A DNA stretch of 64,000 nucleotides from Coleophoma eucalyptorum (lineage: Eukaryota > Ascomycota > Leotiomycetes > Helotiales > Dermateaceae): contig JALRME010000002.1 of assembly GCA_026120035.1 (NCBI GenBank), forward strand, positions 434,001 to 498,000, written 5' to 3'. The translations under genes were made by a program, and so were the position numbers. Positions within the stretch are counted from its first letter, which is position 1; the number at the start of each line of letters is the position of its first letter. Under the pieces are notes generated by a model. The model had not been told where the DNA came from. It saw nothing but the letters and a program-made list of their open reading frames with translations, and did no database searches. Of this stretch, positions 49,001 to 61,700 are shown one piece after another.

Positions 49001-52000
49001 CCGTCTTCTGGGTGGCGGGGCTTTTGTGATAGGAGGGCCTGCGGATTACCATGGCTCTCAAGAAGATGATGATTGATTAAAGGTATTAGTAGGTCTTCTG
49101 AACCTCGATCCAGCAAGGTCAAGAAACCCATGGCGAAACCTTCGTAAAGAGCTCTACGAAGGCCATAAGAGGGAGCTATATCGGTAACATATGACAGCAC
49201 TCTAGTGAGAGTTCTAAGACTGAAGTGAGGCACTTGGTTGGCTCCATCAACTAAGCGCTTGTCATCGGCATATCTCTTTGTGTTCATGTATAAGCGAGCA
49301 ACATCATGGGCTGCTCGTTCGTCATTGCTGCTAGTGCCTTTCAGGTAAACCTTGATAACACCCAACAGGTCGTCCAAATTCCTATCGGGACTGTCCACAT
49401 AAATCTCAGTGAACCTTGACCGCAGACCCATAGGTAGATCCCGCTTTCCCACATCTGTGGCAGGATTCATTGCACCGAAAATTCGGAAATTAGGATGAGC
49501 TCTTACCCTCTCAATTTCTCCCGTCTCAGAGAGAAGAATGGATGGGGTCGAATCTGGACCGCTTTGCAAGAGATCCGCGATACTCTCCAAAGTATCTGGT
49601 GACGCTAAATTGATCTCGTCCAGAAGCACCCATTCCCCATTTCGTGCTGCTTTCACGATATTGCCCTCGACAAATGTAAAGGCGAAGCCTTTAGAGCCAC
49701 CAGAGAGTTGGATGTCAAACTGATCTAGACTTTGCAAAAATCTCTCCCACCTAGATTGAAGTGGCAGCAATCTTTGAAGAGTATCTTTCGGGGTCTCCTT
49801 TTCTATCTTCCGCTTCTTCGCAGGCTGCTCTGCAGAAGACGCCGCAAGTTTATCTTTCTTTACCAGTGCCGAAATTAGAGCGTCGAATGCAACTGGGCCC
49901 TGTCGCCAGAGTCGAGATGCTTTGCTCCATTGACCTTTGGCAACATATTTTCCAAGCTTTTCAAGATATTTTTGGTTGGCATCCTTGGTCGAAAGTCCAG
50001 TAGACGAATACAATTCGTCAAACTCTTCTTTGAGTGGAATTGCAAGACTTCTGACATTGACTGGTTTAAATCCACCAAGTAAATCACCAACCTCACTTTG
50101 TTGAGACAGATTGACAGCTGTGAGCTTGAAGCCGAGTGAATCGGCAAGTTGCTGAACTACTGTGGTCTTTCCAATTCCCGTCTCGCCAACAAGCAATACT
50201 GGCTCTGACATACTTACAGCCACACCAACTTGTTCGAGAAGTCTCTTGGCATGCTTCGTGTTCGCAAAAGGTCTTGACTTCTTGCCAGGCTTCGTGATTC
50301 TGCCTGCAATTCGCTTCTGTAGGCGAACCCTACCAATGGTCAGGCTTGATTCAGTCTCCTCGTAGCGAGGAATATGAGCTGTGAGGAAGTGCTCAACACG
50401 CTGCGGGTCAATGTGCATATTCTCTGCAATACAAGATACGACATCTTTTCGAGCATCTTCCGTCTGTAAACTACCAGCAAAGCAATCTGCCGCTTCCATG
50501 AACATTTCATGCATCGTAGCTTCGCTAAGTGGTTCTTCTCCAGTCTTCGAACCAGCTATAACGAGCACATTATCCAATCTTCGGCACCACTTCAAAAGAT
50601 CTCGTGGACTAATTGGACGACCAAGGGATGTGCGGCTTTTAGTTGCAAAGGATGCTTTGTGTGATAATTTGCATAAACCTTTGTAGACTTCGATAATTCC
50701 AGGTAGGAATTTATGGAGGATGGGATGTGTGCCTTGGATGATTTCCCTAAACTCCTCATCTGTTGGCATCTGTACAGGTACACGATTCCATAATCTAGCT
50801 CCAAGCATATGCATCGCTGGAGGGTTCTCGATCCCATTTACACTCAAAGAAGTCCTGATGCTGGCGAGAAGTCGGAATCCTGGACCGGCCTTGATTGTCT
50901 CACCACGGCTAGGAATAAGGAGCTCACCACGCTCTATGAGAGGTAGGATAACACTTATTACTTCGTTTGGCGCGCGATCCAGATCCTCAATGAAGACCCA
51001 TCGGCCTTCTTTCACAGCTGTGGTCAATACTCCTGCTCTCCATGTGAAAGATCCAGGAGTTGCACCTGTGGCGTACATCCCAATCAGCATCTTTGCATCT
51101 GTCTGCTCATTGAGATGAAGTGTGACCATGCTCGATTCCATGCTGAGCTCGCAAGCAAAGTCATTGACGAGGGAAGTTTTGCCTGACCCGGCAAGTCCAT
51201 GTAGCAATATAGGTGATGGAAGAAGTAAAGCCTTAGCTAACGACTCCATATTGCTATTTGTTGTAGCAGTTGCTACCATTTTAGATGGCCGACTCGGTTT
51301 CCCGTCCGGCCGAGGCAGCAAAGTTGTAGAATAGGATGCTACCAATGGTGATATTGCTGCTAGATTGAGGGACTGTAACCCAAGGGTTGGTCTCTGTCTT
51401 TCTTGCAGAACCGCCTTCGAAACTTCGTTCAATCTTCTGCCTTCGTATAAACTCAAGAATCCATAGTCCACAAGCTTTCCGTCATAGTCACCCATTACAG
51501 TCGCTTTCCCAACACGTTCCTCGATCATGGCCTCTAACTTAAAATCCGATGCCCATCGTAGCTGGCAGAAAACTCTTATGGCAAGGTATCGCACACCTAG
51601 ATCCTCATGTTGTAGGAGCTCTTGTACTTTAGAGCCGGAAACCGCACGCGCGAACGATGCCTTTTCAAAGTTGAGCAGCCGGAATGTTGCAAGCAAAACC
51701 CTTTGCAAATCCACAATTGATTTCGCAGTGAGGTCACTACCGCCATTCCATAGATCATTAATCGTCGCTCGAGATCTGCCATCGGCACCGACAAGCGTAG
51801 TCCGTAAAAGGTATTTGTCGAGGTAAGTAGTGAGATGAGGCGCAAGAGGTAATATTCGTGCAAATGCCTCAATCACCAAATTCTCCTGTGTTTCGCCGTT
51901 TGAAATCCATCTCGCGCAGGTATCTGCAAAGATTGGCGCGCATATTATGAAGAGTTGGAGTGTCAACGTCGGTTTGAGTGCTGCGATAGCGAGAGTATTG

Positions 52001-52119
52001 AGAAAATCGGGGTCCTGTCTAAGTCGTATAATCTCCAGAACTTCCTCCGGTAAAGTCTCCAAAATAGGCTGGCCTTGTGGCATATCTGCCTTTATGTTCA
52101 TCTCGTCATCTATGTCCAT
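37065..52119 (-). CDS. MDN1: midasin, giant dynein-like AAA ATPase of 60S ribosome assembly
   Basis: Exons 44818-52119, 44433-44753 and 37065-44312 give 4956 residues (yeast Mdn1/Rea1 is 4910). Both introns sit close together in the middle. Six P-loops are visible in order: GLAGSGKT (about 310), GETGIGKT (640), GPTSSGKT (1096), GETGCGKT (1390), GSPGVGKT (1771), GPSGVGKS (2080). Walker B is DEIN/DELN/DEIS/DEMN in modules 2-5, but EDLD in AAA1 and DNAN in AAA6. A long helical linker follows, then about 600 residues rich in Asp/Glu. A C-terminal MIDAS/VWA domain carries DDSKSM (DxSxS). Role: ATP-driven removal of assembly factors (Rsa4, Ytm1) from pre-60S particles in nucleolus and nucleoplasm, contacting them through the MIDAS domain. 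It is divergent from MNP1 over 234 bp. Confidence 0.98.
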
Positions 52120-52353
52120 GTTGTGTGGTTGGACGTGAATTCTTCACGCAGCGTTGCTCTCATGAAGATAAATACATCCAGGCAATTTTCGAGGCGATAA
52201 ACTTTTTGGACAGGGATTGTACTCGAAGAGCACGCTAAATAATTTTAGCGCATCCGGCGAGAAATCCAGCATCTCTCACACGACGACGATAATCACGATA
52301 TATCCATCCAAGTTCTGTTGTATTTCGACCTGCATCTCCTTCCATAATTCATC
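52120..52353. promoter_or_regulatory. shared divergent promoter of MDN1 and MNP1
   Basis: Only 234 bp separate the two start codons, so the promoters and 5' leaders must overlap. The stretch contains the dyad CGCTAAA-TAAT-TTTAGCG at 52233-52250, near the middle. No TATA box is evident. Confidence 0.6.
52233..52250. promoter_or_regulatory. 7 bp perfect dyad in the MDN1/MNP1 promoter
   Basis: CGCTAAA and its reverse complement TTTAGCG are separated by TAAT. The symmetric site lies about midway between two ribosome-related start codons. A dimeric DNA-binding protein site is plausible but unproven. Confidence 0.4.
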
Positions 52354-52948
52354 ATGTCATTAACCTGCCAATCTGCAGCTCGAGGCTGCATGCGCTCGAT
52401 CCGCTCATCTTCCTCTCTGCGCATCTCTACCGCTTCCTTAGCACAACGAAGAAATCCTACCTCAACATCACGGCGATGGGCATCCACGGAGAGCACAAAG
52501 GTTGCAGGGATTGTGGATCAGATCAGTCAATTGACTCTGTTGGAGACTGCTGACTTGGTTGCGAGCTTGAAGGTACACCGCATCTGGGCTGAGGAGCTTA
52601 AGTATTGAGGTCTAACATATATTTTAGACACGACTGAACATCCCCGATATGCCAATGGGAGGATTCGCTGCCGCCCCAGCTGCTCCAGCTGCACCAGTCG
52701 AGGAGGAGGAAGCTGCACCAGCACAACAAGAAAAGACTCTTTTCAACCTGAAGCTTCAATCGTTTGACGCCGCCGCCAAACCTAAGATCATTAAGGAGAT
52801 CAAGAGCATGTTGGGATTGAGTTTGGTAGACAGCAAGAAATTCGTTGAGAGTGCGCCAAAGTTGATGAAGGAGGGTGTACCAAAGGAAGAGGCAGAGAAG
52901 ATTGTGGCGACGCTGAAGGAGTTGGGCGGTGTCGTTGTCATGGATTAA
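52354..52948 (+). CDS. MNP1: mitochondrial ribosomal protein bL12m
   Basis: Exons 52354-52572 and 52628-52948 give 179 residues. The intron is GTACAC..TTTTAG, in phase 0. The N-terminal 45 residues are Ser/Arg-rich with no acidic residue until after RRWASTEST, a clear mitochondrial presequence. Next come the L7/L12 dimerisation segment (VDQISQLTLLETADLVASLK), an Ala/Pro/Glu hinge (FAAAPAAPAAPVEEEEAAPA), and the C-terminal domain with FNLKLQSFDAAAKPKIIKEI and the GLSLVDSKKFVESAPKLMKEGV loop that contacts translation factors. Role: the mitoribosomal stalk, which recruits and activates GTPase factors. The only unusual point is its divergent pairing with MDN1. Confidence 0.97.
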
Positions 52949-53446
52949 ATGCGCTCTTGTGCCATATAGGAGTCAAGTGTACGAGTTGCATGGATGGTTC
53001 GGAATGCATATGGGATGTAACATTACTAGAGATGTGTGTACAAAATCTACTTCTCAAACAAGGTCACTTGCCTAAATTGTCTTCAGGCGAATGATCTAGC
53101 AGTATTTGAGTATCAGGCCATATTTCTCTACTTCTTCTCTGGCTATAAAGCGAACTGTCTAAACACGATTCAATGCTCTGAGATATCAGCGGAGTAAATG
53201 GGTATACCAATTGGGCGGATGCTAGGGAATCTCGAGCTTTTGGGCAGGGACGTTGACTAGTAAGGGTAACGATTATACCTCAGCAGCGAGAGAATTACTC
53301 ATCCGATTACTGTACATACTATTATTGATCAAATTCCGCAAATAAAATGTGGTGTGTTTGGTGGTAAAAGCTCAGATGAGCATCTATGAAAGGCTAAACC
53401 CCAAAACTACTGTACAGTCTCCAGCCCACCCGCAAATCAAACTACT
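52949..53446. other. convergent 3' intergenic region
   Basis: Between MNP1 and PDA1, which converge. AT-rich UTR-like sequence with no gene seen. Confidence 0.5.
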
Positions 53447-54859
53447 CTAGTAGTAGTAGTTCTCATCGGTCGTTCGTCCTCTCATGAATTGAGGCTCGCT
53501 TCCACGGACGTAGATGTCCTCGTACAAGATTTGTGGTGTAGAATCTGGGACGGCCATGGCCTCAGCCTCTGCAACCTCCTTGTCAACATCAGCTCTTGCC
53601 TCCTTGTCGATGTTCTTGATCTCCTCTTCAGTGACGACGTTCCACTCGATGAGCTTCTGCTTGAGACCTGCAATAGGATCTTGAGTTGAGCGCATGCGTT
53701 GAATTTCCTCACGAGTACGGTAGGTGGTTCCGGGATCGGACATAGAGTGACCACCATATCTGTAGGTAACGTATTCGAGAACAAGGGGTCCGTTTCCGGC
53801 AGTGGCAAACTCTCTGGCATGCTTGACAGCGGCCTTGACAGCTAGGACATCCATTCCGTTGACCTTGAGACCTGGAATGTATTGACCACGCTTGTAGTAA
53901 TCTGTGAGAGCGGAAGATCGGTTGGCTGCAGTACCCATACCGTACTTGTTGTCTACAAAAGTTAGCACTAGCTTTTTCAATGGGTTTGGAGCTGAACATA
54001 CTCTCGCATCCGAATAGAACTGGCAATTTCCAGAGCTTGGCCATGTTGAAAGCCTCAAAGACTTGACCCTGGTTGCTTGCTCCATCACCATACAGTGAGA
54101 CGCTGACGTTCTTGTTGCCTCTGTACTTGTGGGCAAAGGCGAGACCAGCACCGACAGGTACTTGAGCACCAACAATACCGTTTCCACCGTAGAAGCCCTT
54201 GGCGAACATGTGCATAGATCCGCCCTTTCCGTAGGCGATACCCTCACGACGTCCCAGAAGCTCACCAATAATAGACTTGACGGTAGCACCACGCATCAGA
54301 GCATAACCGTGGCATCGGTATGCAGTGATAACATCGTCCTCCTTGGTCAAGGCATGCTCAATTCCAGTAGCGACGGCTTCCTGTCCAGTGGAGAGATGGC
54401 AGAAACCACGAATCTTCTTCTCCTTGTAAAGTCTGTCGGCGGCCATTTCCATGCGACTATAGTCATGTCAGAATTAATGCGCAATTCTTGCAAAGATATC
54501 AGCGTACCGAGTAGCAACCATGTCGTAGTACATTTGCTTCAGCTCCTTCTTGGTGGTGTCGAGGGTGTATGAAGGTGGGTCGAGCTCATAGGTTTCGAAG
54601 CTCTCATCGGACAAGTGAACCTGGAATGGCTTGACATCGTCCTAGAAGATAATGAGCAATTGATTACAGGCAGACTCGTAGAAGCGGCATCTCGTCGTGC
54701 GCAGCTTCGTTTCCGACAACGTACCTCTGGCACAGTATCCTTATCGGCATGCGCGCTGGCGGCATCGGTGGTGACGGTCCTCTTCACCAATGCAGCCTTG
54801 GAGAAAGCATTGCTGCGGAGGGGCGCTGCCCGGTTGGTCCTCAGTGCTCGTGAGAACAT
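53447..54859 (-). CDS. PDA1: pyruvate dehydrogenase E1 component subunit alpha
   Basis: Exons 54725-54859, 54508-54641, 54002-54456 and 53447-53952 give 409 residues. The start [15 protein letters not shown] fits a mitochondrial presequence; an ATG 14 codons upstream is in frame but adds a poor extension. The thiamine diphosphate motif is visible as [23 protein letters not shown]...ENNKYGMGT, with the Asn pair created by splicing. The [20 protein letters not shown] loop carries the conserved serine that kinase phosphorylation would switch off. [15 protein letters not shown] and [13 protein letters not shown] are also typical. Role: the rate-limiting decarboxylation of pyruvate with the beta subunit, feeding acetyl-CoA to the TCA cycle in the mitochondrial matrix. 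Confidence 0.97.
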
Positions 54860-56563
54860 GGTTGTGGTTGTGCAATGGAGTTGTTGCTGCAATACCTTCA
54901 ACTTTTCAAATCATTGAGGATCCCAAAGCTTCTGTCTTTGCTGAATGCGCTAGTCCCATATTAGCGCCGATGAGATCCGCCGAACACCTGCTCTTCGGAA
55001 TACGGCAGGCCACAATACAGCCAGAATACTTTCTTGCGATCAATCTAGAGCACTTATATAGAGTAATGCGCTTTCTAGGTCATTTCAATTATGTTTATTT
55101 TGACAATATCTCAAGCCCAAAAGGGTTTTGAGAAAGTGTAGAAGAAATCGCAATGAAAGTTTCGGCCACGGACGATACTCGTCCTGAGAGATTAGGTCTC
55201 CATCTAGGTTATGGTAATGGAAAGTTAATGGGCTTCCGTACCATCTTCACCCCAACGGTCGCGCTCGAGCTCTTCCGCTTTTCGGACAATCAAACTCCCT
55301 ACAACCATTATTCTCCAAAGAATACCTGATAAGTTGCCTTACGATCGCTTGACTTACTATCGTCGTATAACAATCATAGCCTGTGGAAACCTGAAGAAGA
55401 AACATTAAAAGTTTGAAGCTAGTAGCAGTCCTCCATTCTTACCTCGAACTGCGGAAAGAGATACGTAAGATGCAAAATATCATTGGACCTAATCAAGATA
55501 CAACAGCACAATCTGTATACTCCTTTCTAGACCTGCTCTAGGTGGCAAACTAAATGTAGTACTACCTATATAGGATAATGGTAATTGTCTTCAAGTTGGT
55601 TATGATTAATCTAGACACCACTCCTCTCATAGACAATTTAGATTTGGCTAGCGTTATGGTTCATACATCCTATAAAGTTTCACAGAGCGGTGTAGTAAGT
55701 ACAAAACTGATAACGCTAGGAAGACTCCAACCAGACTGGCGGACATAGTTAATAGAGATAGAGTATTTCATCTTGCCTCTAATCTGTCAAGCATCCTTGA
55801 ATCTACAACTGGATTTTCCTCCGGCCAAACGTCGCTTAATTTTACACCTCCTTAAAAGTATTCCAGGGCTAGTTTACGAAAATTTAAGGAGTTGTCTTGA
55901 GGGGTTTTATAATATGTAGAAAAATATCTTATAACCATGCTAGAGACCCAGTATTTGTGACATGGCTTCTGGCTTCTATCAAAATATACCATGTCCTCAT
56001 TTCATGCCCTCTGGATCAAGTATTCCATGAATTTGTACAGCATGTAAAGATTATTTCAATGGAGAGGGAAAGCAAAGAGCCAAAAATCTAGTCAGTCTTC
56101 CTTTCTGTCAATTTCAAGAAGCTTGGTCTATTAAAAGGCAGAATCATGAATAGCATTACTTGTGAGGCTATCTGTGGTCTGGCTTCTAATAGCGTTAGTA
56201 GTTTTCAGAGTTATGATACGGTGCATCCAGGGCAAGCAAAGACTACATATGATCGCGAGAGCTAGGGCACAGCATCTCATATGTTCTCATATTACACGTA
56301 AGTTAAAAATGCGAATTAAGAAGGCATAGTTGCAACGAGAAAGCACGTCTCAATTATTTCTAAGTATTGTCCGCCTTCGCCCGCTCGATTTTGCAGTATT
56401 TGCAAGCAAGAGTGGAAGAAGTGAGTGATTCCTGCGAGAAAGACGCTCCCAATTCCCCCAATTCCCCCACAAACACAAAAGCCATCTCCAAACGCTGCAA
56501 TTGTTTAGCTGAAAGTAGCCACCAGCGATATTATCAAACGCTGCATCCAATCGATATCACATA
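54860..56563. other. gene-poor AT-rich gap
   Basis: This 1.7 kb upstream of PDA1 has no recognisable gene. The part from about 55140 to 56350 is AT-rich with only short ORFs. No transposase, reverse transcriptase or terminal repeats were seen. Near 56446-56470 is a short C-rich repeat (AATTCCCCC twice). Confidence 0.5.
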
Positions 56564-57675
56564 TTATCTCTCCATGCGGTTGAAGGGCAAAGGGATCATA
56601 TTCTCGCCTCTGGCAACTGGCTTGTTTGTGTGGTCAAGCTTATCATCATCTTTATCAGAATGATGCTCATTATCAGCTGTATTGATCATAGCTTGGCGGC
56701 TGCTGGATATGTAAGTAGTCGGTGCAAGGGCTGGCTGGGTGGCTAGTTCACGCTCCCATTGATCGAAAAACTGGTCTGCAGGATCTTGCACAATAGCCGG
56801 AGCTGCTTTGGTTGATTCGCAGGTTTTGCCGTTTGCTGGCAAAACTTCTGAACGGCCGGTGTAATTAGTAAATTTCATAAGAGATCCGCCAAGCTGAGTT
56901 GCTTGATTGGGATTCAAGTCGGTTCCCATTGAAGCTGTTGCAGGTATGTTAGCATACATCTACGTGACAAACACGAGGCATATGACTTAGATCTTGACTC
57001 ACAGGCTTGCAGATTTAGTCCTTCAACAGACGGCAGGAGCACACCATTCCTGGTATCATTCACGGTAGCCATAGCAGCAATCGATACAGCAGTCCTCCTA
57101 GCCAGCTCCTCCTCCATAACCATTTGCTTCCGACCACACTCCCACTCTGCCTTTGTGCCCGTAAAATCAAAAGGAGGGCTTCGAGCAAATACATATTTCA
57201 AGCCCCTTGTCATTCGACCGACGCGTTGACGCTCCATGTAACCGATGGGACCTTTATGGGTCTCGAGAATCTCATTGATCTTATTGAAAATGGACTTTAC
57301 GGGAATATCCTCAAGGAAGTTGCCGCGGCTGACCGTTTCGTTGAGCTTAGTTGCAAGGTCTAGATATGCATGATGGGTTGCTGCGGCTTGGATTTCATCT
57401 TTGGTGCTGCCTTTGGATCGCTTTTGCGCGCCTCCAAGGTGGTAGCCTCTAGCCATCAGGCAGAGGAGAGTATGGAGCTAGAATTTGGGATCAGTTAGCT
57501 ATTGCAGGTAGGCGACTTTCCTTAATGGTATGTAGCAATGCTTGTCCTGAACGTAGATCGAATGCCACAAGAGCAAGTTGGGCTCCCTTGGTGGAAAGCA
57601 AAGGAGGTAGGTAGCAGGAATTGTACATACCTCGAATGGAGTCCAGTCATGAGCATGTTCATCTTTGCGAGGCAT
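56564..57675 (-). CDS. hypothetical protein with SANT/Myb-like N-terminus
   Basis: The model has three exons: a 45 nt first exon 57631-57675 (MPRKDEHAHDWTPFE), then 57003-57477 and 56564-56934, 296 residues. Both introns have good signals: GTATGT..TTCTAG with a TAGCTAACTG branch point, and GTGAGT..CAACAG with ATGCTAACAT. The second join skips an earlier AG that would give an immediate stop. The first 70 residues (DWTPFELHTLLCLMARG...LATKLNE...FLEDIPVKSIFNKINEILE) have the W-T-x-x-E-x-x-x-L-L plus helix pattern of fungal Myb/SANT-like DNA-binding proteins. The middle is helical and charged; the C-terminus is Asn/Asp-rich and probably disordered. I recognise no named family. The DNA-binding suggestion is inference from pattern. 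Confidence 0.65.
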
Positions 57676-58712
57676 TGCCTGATATCAATGAAGAGACGTA
57701 GGTTGAGTTTTGTGATTTTTGTTTTTGATGGTACTTGTAGTGAATCGGGAGGGTGATGTGAGAGAGAAGTTGTGAATATGACCTTTGAAGTATGTGCATC
57801 AAACCAGCGTGCGTGGTTCACATCGCGCATTGGGAAATAGCTATGCAGCAGTTTGAAATGACTAGACATAGTTGAGAAGAAGAGCAAACGGACGGTTAAC
57901 ACAGTTTAAGGGGATCTTTGTTCCGCTCACATACCTACCTTATCTTACTCTAACAACATTACTAAAGGTTGGCCTTCAAACATCAAAGATGTTGATACAA
58001 GAATGGCACTGTACAAGTTCATTGACCATGTGTAAGATAACAAGAGGGTAACTGGATAAGGCATGGCTGTGGGTCAAGGTTTGTACTTGCTTTTCCCCAA
58101 ATTCAACTCGCCTTGCAAAGAAGGGAAGGATTAGGCAGGAACCAGGTACAAAATGCAGTGCGGCAGCAATTTTGACAGGCACCTGAGCAGGAAAGTCCTA
58201 GAATGAAAAGGAGAGAGAGAAAGACAGATGGGCTCTCGCCTCTTACCTGCTAGGCAGTTATGTCATCAGAATTATTCACACTTCTCTCTTCACACGTAGC
58301 AAAGCAGAGCTCGCATGCCCAAAAGACATTGTCAATACGGAAGGACTGGCGAAAGTAATATAAGACAAACAAAATATGGACATAAATTCATATCAAAAGG
58401 TCTATTTTAACTCCATAGAGGCAAAAAGCTCCAGATCAAGAAGATCCTACTTCGGCACGAGACGGCCAGCCTACTTATATCCCTATCTTCACTCTTCAAG
58501 TAGACTTCGTTTTATCCCCTACTGCTCATAGCATGGCATGATTGGAAACCACGAAGAGTGAGAAGACCCAGGTGTAAATGCAACACAAGAGATTATCCAG
58601 ACGCCGTCCAAGATGCATTGGTTCGCATGGCAAAACCTGCACACGCATATTTTCCGCTCAAGCGAGAGACAAAGGCCAAGTAAAATTCAAAGAAAAAATA
58701 CAGAGGTCACCC
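57676..58712. other. intergenic region between two minus-strand genes
   Basis: It holds the upstream region of the SANT-like gene and the 3' region of PIK1. Small ORFs (57976-58182, 58578-58886) have no family features. Confidence 0.5.
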
Positions 58713-61700
58713 CTAGTATATACCCTGAGTACGGTACTGGAACGTATCGTAGCTTCGAGAATGTTAGCACTGCTTCCAAAAGAGGTACTATCAGAGAACT
58801 TACAGTCGTGTATAATAACTTCCCAAAGACTTGCCAACCAAGTCCGTTTCTACAAAGTTCTCAGCTTCATCTGCACTGAGCTGTAATTGAAAGCGCTGTC
58901 GCAAGTTCGCTGTTGCTTGCTGTACGCCAGAAGAAAAGCAAGGCATCTTCGACTCACGGCCCATCATGCTGACCAAGTCAATAAGATGATCAGCGGATCG
59001 ACGAAGTGCTGGAAGATGTCAGTTTGAATAATATCAGATTAGAAGGCACAATTACCTTGGAACGCTTGCTTGCATAACTTCTTGTAATCATCAAAAGCCG
59101 GTGACCCAACACCGCCAAGCACATCGACATAATCCTGAGTCAGCTTGAAAGGCGCAGCTTCGAAGCCGACTGAGCCAGGAGAATTTGACAGCATGAAACC
59201 AAAGTCTATATGAATAATATGTCCCTCATTGTCAATCAAAACATTGCCATTATGACGATCCTTGAGTTGTAGAATATAAGAAATGATGCTGTATGCTGCG
59301 AGAGAACGTTTAAAAGCGTCTTCGGCTGCTTTGTAGCCGTCACTCTCTGGTGGCCCAAAGGTCTTGATGAAGTGGTCGCGAAGGGACGCGATTCGGCCAC
59401 GAGGATTCTGACCTGATTCAATAGTGGCAAGCGTCAAGCTTCGTTTCAATGAATGAAGTGATACGCCATTAGTGATCGTTTCTATAAGCCCAGACGACTC
59501 GCCGGTGACCAAAATCCTCATTCGCTTGACCCAAACTGGAGTTCCAGCATCCAGCCAGATCTTGTCGCATACTTGGATCAGTTGACAAGCGAACGCTTCT
59601 TGCCGTAAATCTGCTCCAGTCTTGACGATGACACTTAGAACATCCCAATTCCGCATCCAACCATAAGGCGACGATTTCCGAATTCGCTCCTTCTTCAGAG
59701 ACCATGCTTCCCCAAATGTGGCGGCACTGGGATCATCTCTATCGCCTTTCCGTTGAACTCCACCAGTCTTTTGGTCGTTCTCCATCCTATCTGCACCTGC
59801 ACTCGTGTTCAGAACGCTCTCCCCAGGAGTCTCGTCCTCGATATCTTCCGGCGCGACCTTTGCTGCTGCAACATTCGCGTTTGCCATAATCATATCAAAT
59901 GTGGGAGCAGTAACTGTTTCGTCCGTCTCAAAGCTCTGCTCTTCCAAACTTTGCATGCTAGCAATGATCTTTGCACGAATAGCAGCCACCTCACTCTTTG
60001 GTCTCTTCCCACTTGTTGAGTCAAGTTGTGCTAGCATTTGAGAGGCAGTACGCATATGTGTAGCAAGCGCTGAAAAGTCCGGTTGGTCTGCACCGTTCAT
60101 TCTCCCATGTGCACCTACCGTATTTCTTCGTATTGGTCCTGGACTGCTCGATCTTGATGTAGAAACCCCGGAAGTTCTTGGTGTTGTCGAGTTTGACAAT
60201 TGTGAGAGTGTGGACATGCCACTCGCAACCCTCATCATTTTTGTTGCAAGTACGGTCCCGTTCTCCTTCTTGTCTTGCTTCTCATCAAATTCGTCCATCC
60301 TTGGTGGAGTTCCCAGATCACCAGACATAGGTTCAAAAACACTATCGGTTGCACTTTCAGGTTGCTTAATTCCGTTGGGGGTACGAGCGTTCTCAGAAAG
60401 GTCAAAAATCCGCCTCCGATTTGTGCCTTGTTCTGATAAAAGTCTAGTCAGGAGAGTTTGATTGTCACTGGTGTTTGGATCAAAGGAGAAGTCATCGCGT
60501 AAAACCTCCACCATAAGCAAGTATGGCACCTTCTCAGCACTATTCAAAACAGTCGCTTCAGCCGGATTCAGTCGCACGATTCGGTGATGTCGACTTTTGC
60601 TTGCGACTCCATCGACAAGAGTGGCAGGGCATATGACAGGAATGTCAACTTCCGCAGGTAGGTCTTGCGCAACAAGTGCAAGCTCAGCACGCAGAGCGCT
60701 GAGACGTGCTGGTTTGGGAACAATAACCAATCGATTGGATATATCTTCGAGGGCCGTGAGGAATTGAGTTTGGCATCGGAAGTAGTTTTGTCGTAGCAAT
60801 TTCACTTTCTGGGATGGTGATAAGGTTGACGGTGTCAGAGCTCTTGCCAGATGAGCTGGCCGCCTTGAAACCAAATCGGTATGCCTATGGATCGGTCCGG
60901 CGGAAGCTGGGGTAGAGGGCCGAGGAGTGACCCGCGGAGAGCGCATTTCAGGAAGCGGAAGAGAGGCCGAACTCAGTCGAGGATCCATGGCTTGTAATTC
61001 AAGATGCGACGGTCGTCGCGGTTCTAATCGTTGTTCTATTCGCGGTTCTATTGGTGTCCTTCTACCTGAGCCTGAGGATTGCGGCCTCTTGCCAGATGAT
61101 GACCCGGACGACTGTGGTCTTGTCTCTGACCGACCTTTTCTTCCATCTGGCCCGCCTGAGACCAGTGTTCCATCCTTATTCCGTCGTGGCCTCGAAGATG
61201 TTGCTGCTGTAGTGTGGCTACGGACAATCTTCTGCTGTGTCTGGCTTGTATCAGAAATGACATCGCCCGTCGATTGCGGTTTTCGCGCCTGCGCAATCGC
61301 CAGTGGCCCAGCCCATTTTGGTAGAAACGGTACGGCCACACTAGCCAGCACAAAACTGGCCAGAACCGTGACAGGAAGTACGTTCTCCTTGATCTTCTCC
61401 GTCTCCTTGACCTCTGAAAGCCCAAACACAATATGCTGGACCTTATTATATAATCTCCTACAAGTCTTGAACGCTTCGGATTGCGGGTTCGCGCTGAGGT
61501 CGTGCAGGTACGTTTGGAAAAGCCAGAATGTCTAGATGTATCTTGGTCAGCGATTGAGTGACAAGTTCGGCGTGCCGGGAAACCAACCAATAACGCCGCA
61601 TTGACTGATTCTTCGCACAAGTCTAATATAAATTCCTCCAAGGCCATGGACTCATTGTCGACGCTGATGATGAGGTGGCATAATTGCGGCAGGAAGAACT

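Noticed and set aside
57522..57902. 126-codon minus-strand ORF over the first exon of the SANT-like gene
   Set aside because: A different frame from the 15-codon exon, which joins correctly to the downstream exon. The longer ORF continues into the intron without domain support.
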